Source: Acidimicrobiaceae bacterium (GTDB lineage: Bacteria > Actinomycetota > Acidimicrobiia > Acidimicrobiales > RAAP-2). Taken from it: DNA of 59,033 bases. The stretch covers positions 1 through 59,033 of the forward strand of contig DAHUZE010000061.1 of NCBI GenBank assembly GCA_027306755.1, given 5' to 3'. The position numbers and the translations under genes were made by a program. Below the pieces are notes generated by a model. It made no database searches, was not told the DNA's origin, and saw nothing but the letters and a program-made list of their open reading frames with translations. Of the stretch, positions 32,822 through 39,886 are shown piece by piece. Position 1 is the first letter of the stretch. Each line of letters begins with the position of its first letter.

Positions 32822-35211
32822 ACCGGGGGGCGGGGGCGGCCCTGCATCGCCTCCCAAACCCGGGAGGGCGTGAGGGGCATGTCCGCGTGCCGCACGCCGA
32901 AGGGTTTGAGGGCATCCACCACGGCGTTGACGATGGCAGGGGGCGAGCCGACCGTTGCCGACTCCCCCACCCCCTTCGCCCCGATGGGGTGGTGGGGCGA
33001 TGGCGTCACGGTGTGGCCGGTCTCCCAGTCCGGGACTTCCAAGGCGGTCGGGATGAGGTAGTCCATCAACGACGCGCCGAGGCAGTTGCCGTTCTCGTCG
33101 AAGGCGATCATCTCCATCAGAGCCATGCCGATGCCATCGGTCAAGCCGCCGTGGATCTGGCCCTCGATGATCATCTCGTTGATGCGCGTCCCGCAGTCGT
33201 CGATCGCCACGAACCGGCGGACCTTCACCTCCGCCGTCCCGGGGTCCACGTCCACCACGCAGATGTAGGCGCCGAAGGGATACGTGAGGTTGGAGGGGTT
33301 GTAGCAGATCTGAGCCTCCAGCCCCCCCTCGACGCCGTCGGGGAGGTCCCCGGCGCCGTGGGCGCGCATGGCGATCTCCTGGATGGTTACGGCCTTCGAC
33401 GGGTCGCCCTTGACGTGGAAGGAACCCTTGTTCCACTCCAAGTCGGCCACCGAAACCTCGAGCATGCCCGATGCGATGATCTGGGCCTTGTCCCGCACCT
33501 TGCGGGCGACGAGAGCCGCCGCGGCACCCGAGACCGGAGTGGAGCGGCTGCCGTAGGTGCCCAGGCCGAACGGCGTGTTGTCGGTATCCCCGTGGACCAC
33601 GTCGATGTCGGCCGGGGGAATGCCGATCTCCTCGGCCACGATCTGGGCGAAGGTCGTCTCGTGCCCCTGGCCCTGCGACTGCACCGAGAGCCGCACGACC
33701 GCCTTGCCCGTGGGGTGGACGCGGAGCTCACAGCCGTCCGCCATTCCAAGACCGAGGATGTCCATATCCTTGCGGGGCCCGGCACCGACGGCTTCGGTGA
33801 AGAAGGAGATGCCGATGCCCATGAGCTCGCCCCGCTCACGCTTGGCGGCCTGTTCCGCTCGGAGCTCTTCGTACCCGGCCATCTCCATCGACAGGCGCAT
33901 GGCCCGCTCGTACTCCCCCGAGTCGTAGACCCAACCGGTCTTGGTCGTATAGGGGAACTGGTCAGGCCGGATGAAGTTCCGGATCCTCAGTTCGGCCGGG
34001 TCCATGTCCAGCTCGTGTGCGAGGCAGTCGACAATCCGCTCCACGAGATAGACGGCCTCGGTGATCCGGAAGGAGCAGGCGTAGGCCACACCTCCCGGGG
34101 CCTTGTTCGTGTAGACCGCCGTCATCTTGCAGTAGGCGGCCTGGAGGTCATAGCTCCCCGTGAAGACCCCGAAGAAGCCCGCCGGGTACTTGACCGGCGC
34201 CGCCGTCCCGTTGAATGCGCCGTGGTCGGCCAGCACGTTGGTCCGGATGGCGAGGATCTTCCCGTCCCGCGAGGCGGCGATCTCGCCGCGCATGATGTAG
34301 TCGCGGGCGAAGCCGGTGGAGATGAGGTTCTCGGAGCGGTCCTCCATCCACTTGACCGGCTTGTTCAGCACCAGGGAAGCGACGATGGCGCAGACGTAGC
34401 CCGGATAGATGGGCACCTTGTTGCCGAACCCGCCGCCGATATCGGGGGACACGACGCGGATCTTGTGCTCGGGCAGCCCGGAGACGAGCGCATAGACGGT
34501 TCGGTGTGCGTGGGGCGCCTGGGAGGTGGTCCACAAGGTGAGCTTGCCTGTGATCCGGTTGAAATCGGCCACACACCCGCACGTCTCCATCGGGGCCGGG
34601 TGCACCCGGGGGTACACGACGTCCTGGGACACCACCACGTCGGCCGAGGCGAAGACCGCGTCCGTTGCCGCTGCGACGCCCGTCTCCCAGTCGAAGCAGG
34701 GGTTGTCGGACTTCCCTTCGAGGTCGTCCCTGATGACGGGAGCAGCGGGATCGAGCGCCCTGCGGGCATCCACGACCGGTTCCAGGGTCTCGTACTCCAC
34801 GTCGATCAGCTCGAGTGCGTCACGGGCTGCGTAGCGGTCCTCGGCGACCACGAACGCGACCTCCTGACCCTGGAAGCGGACCTTGTCGGTGGCGAGCACT
34901 GCCTGGACGTCGTTGGAGAGGGTGGGCATCCACGCCAGCCCCTTCTCGGCCAGATCGGCGCCCGTCACGACGGCCTTGACCTTGGGATGGGCCTGCGCCG
35001 CGGTCGTGTCGATGCGCACGATCCGCGCGTGGGCCACCGGGGAGCGCAGGATCGCCATGTGCAGCATGCCGGGCAGCTGGATGTCGTCGCAGTAGTGGCC
35101 CAGGCCCCGGATGAAGCGAGGGTCCTCCTTGCGGAGCATCCGGCCATGACCAAGCGGCTTCTGGTCGTTGTCCACGAAGCTGTCGAGCGGTGGGTTGGCC
35201 ACGGTCGTCAT
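32818..35211 (-). CDS. coxL: Carbon monoxide dehydrogenase large subunit, form I
   Basis: A 797-residue molybdopterin subunit that oxidises CO to CO2. The diagnostic form I loop AYACSFR is at residues 376-382; C379 corresponds to the cysteine that binds copper in the Mo-Cu centre. Other conserved blocks are RGLGHYCDDIQLPGMLH, SPDIGGGFGNKVPIYPGYV, QGQGHETTFAQIVAEE and GAKGVGES, with the catalytic glutamate in the last. Length matches known CoxL (about 800). The ATG overlaps the coxS stop (ATGA). Form II enzymes have AYRGAGR instead, so CO is the likely physiological substrate here. Confidence 0.96.
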   Translation of the reverse strand: MTTVANPPLDSFVDNDQKPLGHGRMLRKEDPRFIRGLGHYCDDIQLPGMLHMAILRSPVAHARIVRIDTTAAQAHPKVKAVVTGADLAEKGLAWMPTLSNDVQAVLATDKVRFQGQEVAFVVAEDRYAARDALELIDVEYETLEPVVDARRALDPAAPVIRDDLEGKSDNPCFDWETGVAAATDAVFASADVVVSQDVVYPRVHPAPMETCGCVADFNRITGKLTLWTTSQAPHAHRTVYALVSGLPEHKIRVVSPDIGGGFGNKVPIYPGYVCAIVASLVLNKPVKWMEDRSENLISTGFARDYIMRGEIAASRDGKILAIRTNVLADHGAFNGTAAPVKYPAGFFGVFTGSYDLQAAYCKMTAVYTNKAPGGVAYACSFRITEAVYLVERIVDCLAHELDMDPAELRIRNFIRPDQFPYTTKTGWVYDSGEYERAMRLSMEMAGYEELRAEQAAKRERGELMGIGISFFTEAVGAGPRKDMDILGLGMADGCELRVHPTGKAVVRLSVQSQGQGHETTFAQIVAEEIGIPPADIDVVHGDTDNTPFGLGTYGSRSTPVSGAAAALVARKVRDKAQIIASGMLEVSVADLEWNKGSFHVKGDPSKAVTIQEIAMRAHGAGDLPDGVEGGLEAQICYNPSNLTYPFGAYICVVDVDPGTAEVKVRRFVAIDDCGTRINEMIIEGQIHGGLTDGIGMALMEMIAFDENGNCLGASLMDYLIPTALEVPDWETGHTVTPSPHHPIGAKGVGESATVGSPPAIVNAVVDALKPFGVRHADMPLTPSRVWEAMQGRPRPPV

Positions 35212-35723
35212 ACGGCGCTCCTCAAAGGCTCGGCTGCACTGCCGCCTGGGTCTGCCAGCGCAGCCTCCTGCACGGCCGCAGCCCACTGGACGGACCGGAC
35301 GATGGTGGCGTAGCCGGTGCAGCGGCAGATCTGGCCGGAGATAGCCTCGCGTATCTCCTCCTGCGTGGGGCTGGGATTCCGGTCCAGCAGCGCCCTCGCC
35401 GTCATCAGCATCCCGGGCGTGCAGAATCCGCATTGCAGGCCGTGGCAGGCCATGAACCCCTGCTGCACCGGATCGAGCTCCCCGTCCTGCTCGAGCCCCT
35501 CCACCGTGCGGACCTCGTGCCCCCCGGCCATCGCGGCGAGCACGGTGCACGACTTGACGGGTTCGCCGTCCAGCCACACCACGCAGGTCCCGCAGTTGGA
35601 CGTGTCGCACCCCCAGTGAGTTCCCGTGAGCCCGAGCTGGTCCCGGAGGAAGTGGACGAGCAACATCCGGCCCTCGATCTCCTCGGACACCGCCTGGCCG
35701 TTCACCGTCATCGACACCTGCAT
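35208..35723 (-). CDS. coxS: Carbon monoxide dehydrogenase small subunit, 2Fe-2S protein
   Basis: A 171-residue iron-sulfur subunit. The plant-ferredoxin-type cluster ligands are in WGCDTSNCGTCVVWLDGEPVKSC and the second cluster in QCGFCTPGM and QICRCTGY. It passes electrons from the molybdenum site in CoxL to FAD in CoxM. Length and motif order are standard. The ATG at 35723 is two bases after the coxM stop, and the C-terminus extends about 20 residues beyond the usual end. Confidence 0.96.
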   Translation of the reverse strand: MQVSMTVNGQAVSEEIEGRMLLVHFLRDQLGLTGTHWGCDTSNCGTCVVWLDGEPVKSCTVLAAMAGGHEVRTVEGLEQDGELDPVQQGFMACHGLQCGFCTPGMLMTARALLDRNPSPTQEEIREAISGQICRCTGYATIVRSVQWAAAVQEAALADPGGSAAEPLRSAV

Positions 35724-35725
35724 GC

Positions 35726-36616
35726 TCAGACCCCTTTTCCATCGATGCTGCGCTGAGCCCGGCCAACCGCCCGCCGGACGGCCCGCCGGGTCAGCTCGTT
35801 CGCCAGATGCCGCTTGTACTCTTCGCTGCCACGCATGTCGGTGGACGGGCTGCAGCTCTCGGCAGCGATCGCCCCTGCCCGGGCGTAGGCCTCCTCCGAC
35901 GGGGGGCTGCCCCGAAGGGCTTGGGAGATCGCCGGGATTCCGGTGGTGTTCGGCCCGACCGCCGCCAGCCCGACCCTGGCGTCGGCGATGACCCCACCGT
36001 CGAGCCATACTGCCGCTCCGGCCGAAACGACCGCCCAGTCCCCCGCCCGCCGCTCGACCTTCTCGTAGGCGCTCGACCCGTTCGACCTCACCGGCAGCCG
36101 GATCTCGACCAGGATCTCGCCGCTGCCCACAGCCGTCTCGTACGGCCCGCGGTGGAACTCCGCCATCGTCACGACCCGCCGACCCCCGCTGCCCTGGATG
36201 ACGCAACTTGCGTCCAGGGTGGTGCACACGGCCGACAGGTCCTCGGAGGGGTCTGCCTGGCAGAGCGAACCTCCGATGGTCCCGCGATTGCGGACGACGG
36301 GGTCGGCGATCACCCGCTCCGCATCCGCGAAGATCGGGAACGCCCCCGCCAACGCCTCGGACTCGAGCAGCTCCCGGTGGCGGGTGAGGGCCCCGATCCG
36401 GATCTCGTCCGGCCCTACCTGCACGTAGCCCAGTTCGTCGTGGAGCTCGTTGATGTCGATGAGATACTCGAAGTTGGCCAACCGGAGCTTCATCATGGGA
36501 AGGAGGCTGTGGCCGCCCGCCACCAGCCGGGCGGAGTCCCCCAGCCGTTCGAGCAACCCGATGGCGTGTTCCACGCTGGTCGCGCGCTCGTACTCGAACG
36601 GTGCCGGAACCTGCAT
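35726..36616 (-). CDS. coxM: Carbon monoxide dehydrogenase medium subunit, FAD protein
   Basis: A 296-residue flavoprotein of the vanillyl-alcohol-oxidase/xanthine-dehydrogenase FAD family. The FAD motifs are VAGGHSLLPMMKLRLA and NRGTIGGSLCQADPSEDL; WAVVSAGAAVWLDGG belongs to the C-terminal domain. It hands electrons to the quinone pool. First gene of the operon: it has a good site AGGAGG before its ATG and a promoter-like region upstream. Confidence 0.96.
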   Translation of the reverse strand: MQVPAPFEYERATSVEHAIGLLERLGDSARLVAGGHSLLPMMKLRLANFEYLIDINELHDELGYVQVGPDEIRIGALTRHRELLESEALAGAFPIFADAERVIADPVVRNRGTIGGSLCQADPSEDLSAVCTTLDASCVIQGSGGRRVVTMAEFHRGPYETAVGSGEILVEIRLPVRSNGSSAYEKVERRAGDWAVVSAGAAVWLDGGVIADARVGLAAVGPNTTGIPAISQALRGSPPSEEAYARAGAIAAESCSPSTDMRGSEEYKRHLANELTRRAVRRAVGRAQRSIDGKGV

Positions 36617-36644
36617 GGCGCCCCTCCTCGGTCCTCTCCGAGCC

Positions 36645-36697
36645 AGTATGCGCCCGCTCCCGGACCCGCTGTCAATGGCGACCTAAGCCTTTGCTTA
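36645..36697 (-). promoter_or_regulatory. Putative cox operon promoter with LysR-like dyad
   Basis: On the minus strand, reading toward coxM, a TTGACA -35 box is at 36670-36675 and a CATACT -10-like box at 36645-36650, 19 bases apart (slightly long). The dyad TAAGC-N4-GCTTA at 36684-36697 ends eight bases upstream of the -35. That is where a LysR activator commonly binds, although the usual T-N11-A spacing is off by one. The coxM ATG is about 29 bases downstream of the -10 box. Confidence 0.55.
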
Positions 36698-36698
36698 A

Positions 36699-36757
36699 CC
36701 ACCTGGCACCCATCCACCTGGCACCCATCCGGCTGGCACCCAGCCGGCTGTCCGGTC
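36699..36757. repeat. 15-base tandem repeat upstream of cox promoter
   Basis: Two identical 15-base units CCACCTGGCACCCAT occur at 36699-36713 and 36714-36728, followed by a diverged copy at 36729-36743 and a fragment reaching the stop of the TauE gene. The array abuts the dyad of the cox promoter region. It may be regulatory or a simple slippage repeat. Confidence 0.75.
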
Positions 36758-37508
36758 AGACGAGGAGACGCACAGCTGCGGCCAGCCCTACGGCAACGAC
36801 CAGGCCGCGCAGGACGGCAGGCGAGAGACGTCGGCCGATGCGAGCGCCGAGGGCTCCCCCGACGATCGACCCCCCGGCGATCGCACCGGCGGCGGGCCAC
36901 GACACCGGGCCTGCCACGACGAAGACGACTCCGGCGGCAGCGTTGGCTGCCAGGGCCAGCACGTTTTTCACCGCATTGAGGCGCTGGAGCGTCTCGCGCA
37001 GTCCGAGCCCCAGCACGGACATCAAGATGACGCCCTGCGCGGCGCCGAAATAGCCGCCGTACACGGCGATCACCATCGACCCCAGCCGGAGCGCCCAGCG
37101 GGCCACGGCGCCCGGCTCCTCCTCGGCGCGTGGCACGAGCCTGCGGAGCAGCGGTTGGACGACGACCAGCCCGCAAGCCACGAGGATGAGCGCGGGAAGC
37201 GCCCGACGGAAGACGGATGCAGGCAGCTCGAGGAGCAGGATGGCGCCGATCAGGCCGCCGATCGTTGCCGCGCCGGCCAGCTCGAGCACCCGCCGCCGCT
37301 GTCCCTGGAGCTCCCGCCGGTACCCGATCGCCCCGGTCACGTTCCCCGGCACGAGGCCGATCGAATTGGACACGTTGGCCACGAGAGGGGCATAGCCGAT
37401 GCCGAGCAGCACCGGGAACGTGATGAGCGTCCCCGAGCCCACCACCGTGTTGATGGTGCCCGCGGCGATCCCCGCCGCCACGGCGGCCGCGGCGGCCTCG
37501 GGCGTCAC
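36756..37508 (-). CDS. TauE/SafE-family membrane exporter
   Basis: A 250-residue protein with about seven or eight hydrophobic segments and the internal duplication typical of TauE/SafE: AAGIAAGTINTVVGSGTLITFPVLLGIGYAP in the first half and VIAVYGGYFGAAQGVILMSVLGL in the second. Members export sulfite, sulfoacetate or similar anions. The GTG at 37508 has GGAG nine bases upstream; the frame upstream runs into the dehydrogenase gene and is noise. It lies between the dehydrogenase and the cox operon on the same strand. Substrate unknown. Confidence 0.85.
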   Translation of the reverse strand: MTPEAAAAAVAAGIAAGTINTVVGSGTLITFPVLLGIGYAPLVANVSNSIGLVPGNVTGAIGYRRELQGQRRRVLELAGAATIGGLIGAILLLELPASVFRRALPALILVACGLVVVQPLLRRLVPRAEEEPGAVARWALRLGSMVIAVYGGYFGAAQGVILMSVLGLGLRETLQRLNAVKNVLALAANAAAGVVFVVAGPVSWPAAGAIAGGSIVGGALGARIGRRLSPAVLRGLVVAVGLAAAVRLLV

Positions 37509-37527
37509 GGGGGAGGCTCCGGCGCGT

Positions 37528-38457
37528 TCACTGGGGCGACGGACGCGAAACGACCTCGTAGACGCTTGCCGTATCCGCCTCGGCCCATCCAGCGTCCAGC
37601 GCCGCCTGGTGCAGCCGTGCCGCAGCGTCGAAGACCGGGACGGAACAGCCCGCCGCCGCGGCGAACGCGGTGATGATGCCCACATCCTTCATGTACAGCT
37701 CGACCTTCATCGATGCTGGCTCGTAGTGCCGCGCCACCATCATCGGCCCGCGCAGCTCGAGCATCCGCGACGTCCCGGCGCCGGCCACCAAGGCCGGAAG
37801 CGCGACCCCGGGCTCGATTCCCCCGGCGCCGGCCAGCGCCAACGCCTCGGCGGCTGACGCGTTGTGCACGGTGACAAGATGGTTCGCCACCAGCTTGAGC
37901 CGGGTGCCGTTGCCGAAGGCGCCAAGGTCGAACACGCCCCTGCCGCATACAGCCAGCACCGGCGACACCCTGGCAACCGCCGCCGGGTCCCCGCTGGCGT
38001 AGAACACGGCGTCCCCCGCCGCCATCTGTGCGCCGGTCCCGCTGATCGGACAGTCGAGAAGGACCACTCCGTGGCGCCCGAGCGCATCACGGGCCGCCTC
38101 TTTGTCCGAGATCGGAAGCGTGCTCGCTTCGACCGCAACCGTCGCCCTGCGGGCGCCAGCGAGGCCCTGGCCATCCCCAACAACGTCCTGCAGGGCCCGG
38201 ACCGAAGGCAGCGACAGGATGACGATGTCAGCCCGGGCGCCGACATCGGCGGCGGAGCTGGCGGCCGAACCCCCATGCTGCTCGAAGCGCTCCGCAGCGC
38301 CCGGGTCGACGTCGTGGCCAACTACCTCGTAGCCGGCTGCGAGAAGGTGGCGCGCCATCCCTCCACCCATCGTGCCGAGCCCGATCACGCCGACTACCGT
38401 CGCCGACCCGTTCCCGGCATCCGTGCGACCGCCGGCCGCTTCCGTGGTGTCCGTCAC
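37528..38457 (-). CDS. NAD(P)-dependent beta-hydroxyacid dehydrogenase (GarR/HIBADH family)
   Basis: A 309-residue member of the 6-phosphogluconate/3-hydroxyisobutyrate dehydrogenase family. The nucleotide loop is VIGLGTMGGGMARHLL, the substrate motif DCPISGTGAQM (family DxPVSGG), and the catalytic lysine lies in GNGTRLKLVANHL. It would oxidise or reduce a beta-hydroxy acid such as tartronate semialdehyde. GTG starts eight bases after a short frame that continues the next gene upstream. High GC like the flank, unlike its paralogue. Confidence 0.88.
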   Translation of the reverse strand: MTDTTEAAGGRTDAGNGSATVVGVIGLGTMGGGMARHLLAAGYEVVGHDVDPGAAERFEQHGGSAASSAADVGARADIVILSLPSVRALQDVVGDGQGLAGARRATVAVEASTLPISDKEAARDALGRHGVVLLDCPISGTGAQMAAGDAVFYASGDPAAVARVSPVLAVCGRGVFDLGAFGNGTRLKLVANHLVTVHNASAAEALALAGAGGIEPGVALPALVAGAGTSRMLELRGPMMVARHYEPASMKVELYMKDVGIITAFAAAAGCSVPVFDAAARLHQAALDAGWAEADTASVYEVVSRPSPQ

Positions 38458-38464
38458 TTATCCC

Positions 38465-38578
38465 CTATACCGGCGCGCGGTTCATATGGCGAAGGATCTC
38501 GCGCACGGCGTCCGGGTCCAAACGCTGGAACACTTTACGATCGCTTCTTCGCTTCCACAGCTCGACTGGCCGTGAGTC
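38465..38578 (-). other. In-frame 37-codon extension between the dehydrogenase paralogues
   Basis: Directly after the TGA of the upstream paralogue (38579-38581) the same frame stays open for 37 codons to a TAG at 38465. It reads with protein-like composition, for example VELWKRRSDRK and LDPDAVREILRHMNRAPV. There is no ATG at its head. It could be the remnant of a gene end, a small separate frame from an internal GTG, or stop read-through. No family is recognised. Confidence 0.35.
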
Positions 38579-39517
38579 TCATGACCTCGCCCGACGACGG
38601 ACAACAGCGTGCACACTCGCCGGGTCGACCTCGCCCCATCCAGCATCGAATGCCAACTGGTGAAGCCGGGCCGCCGCGTCAAACACTTCTACCGAACAAC
38701 CTGATTCAGCTGCGAAGGCGGAGATGATCGCGATGTCCTTCAGAAAGAGCCGCACTTCCATCGATACGGGTTCATACTTCTCGGTTACCATCAGTGGCCC
38801 CCGACGTTCCAGCATCCGAGAGCTTCCGGCACCAGCCACCAGGGCAGGCAGCGCAACTGAGGGATCGATTCCGCCTGACTGGGCGAGTACCAATGCCTCG
38901 GCAGCCGACGCATTGTGGATAGTTACGAGAAGGTTGGCGACCAATTTCAGCTTGGTGCCGTTGCCGAATCCGCCGAGATCAAACACTTCTCTTCCGCAGG
39001 CACTCAGGACAGGACCGACAGCTCTGATCGCCGTTCCTAAACCACTTGCATAAAAGACCGCATCGCCCATGACCATCTGTTCGCCGGTGCCGCTAATTGG
39101 ACAGTCCAGCATTTCCATCCCAGCGCCTGCAAGCACCTCGCGCGCCGAGCGCTTTAGATCGAGGGGAAGCGTACTGGTCTCCACAACGATCTTGCATCGC
39201 CTGTCAGTTCCACTGAGGAGACCCCGCTCTCCATAAACAACATTCTCGAACGCGTCCGTGGACGGCAACGACAAGATCGTAACGTCGGCAACGTTCGCCA
39301 CTTCGGTTGCGCTATCGACAATGAGCGCTCCGGCCTCCGCACACCGAAGCGCCGCTGTTGGGTCGACGTCACAACCGACAACCCGGTAGCCGGCATCGAG
39401 CAGGTGCCGAGCCATTGCTCCACCCATCGTTCCAAGTCCCACCACGCCGACGACAGGACAAGGCTCCGAGTCTGGCGGTCCACCACTCCGGTCTGATGAC
39501 GTCATCTCACGCTTCAT
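38579..39517 (-). CDS. NAD(P)-dependent beta-hydroxyacid dehydrogenase, second copy
   Basis: A 312-residue paralogue of the downstream dehydrogenase, roughly 60 percent identical by eye over the full length: VVGLGTMGGAMARHLLDAGYRVVG, DCPISGTGEQM, GNGTKLKLVANLLVTIHNASAAEAL, LERRGPLMV. The catalytic lysine is kept. Its codon use is more AT-rich than its partner's, so the pair is not a recent local duplication; acquisition from another genome with an island is more likely. ATG at 39517. Confidence 0.88.
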   Translation of the reverse strand: MKREMTSSDRSGGPPDSEPCPVVGVVGLGTMGGAMARHLLDAGYRVVGCDVDPTAALRCAEAGALIVDSATEVANVADVTILSLPSTDAFENVVYGERGLLSGTDRRCKIVVETSTLPLDLKRSAREVLAGAGMEMLDCPISGTGEQMVMGDAVFYASGLGTAIRAVGPVLSACGREVFDLGGFGNGTKLKLVANLLVTIHNASAAEALVLAQSGGIDPSVALPALVAGAGSSRMLERRGPLMVTEKYEPVSMEVRLFLKDIAIISAFAAESGCSVEVFDAAARLHQLAFDAGWGEVDPASVHAVVRRRARS

Positions 39518-39886
39518 CTCTGCCGTCCTTTGCAGGATTGTCCCGCGCCGCTCTTATCATCCGCATACAGCGCCAGCTCCAGCCGGGGTAGGGGACTCCA
39601 ACACCGACGGACCAGCCTCTCGTACCGTGGAGAGGCGACCGTCATCGCACGCCAACCACCTCCCACCGAGTCCAAATCAAATCAGGACGCATTACGTCGC
39701 TTAGCGACCGCCTCAAAATACCTCACCATCGCGCCAGAGTACCAGAGAATTGGTCAACTTACCGTTACGTTGCTGTCTGAATCAGCCTTAAATCTCAGAG
39801 TCTGCAAACTGACGCTCGACGAGCACACCCGGCGGCCCTGCGCCAGAACACCCTCCTGCGATGGTGACCGGCCAGGTCGTGGGAAC
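39518..39886. other. Intergenic region without recognisable gene
   Basis: 369 bases between the flavoenzyme (which ends here) and the dehydrogenase that starts at 39517, both on the minus strand. It is locally AT-rich (for instance 39640-39800). No coding frame resembles a protein. It should hold the promoter of the dehydrogenase gene, but no clear boxes were recognised. Confidence 0.5.

Noticed and set aside
32713-35313. Plus-strand open frame of 866 codons
   Set aside because: It is a mirror frame of coxL and coxI, rich in His, Asp and Arg as expected from high-GC antisense noise; the minus-strand proteins match known families end to end.
37528-39517. Tandem dehydrogenases as one gene split by a frameshift
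   Set aside because: Each copy has a complete cofactor loop and catalytic lysine, so they are two full-length paralogues.
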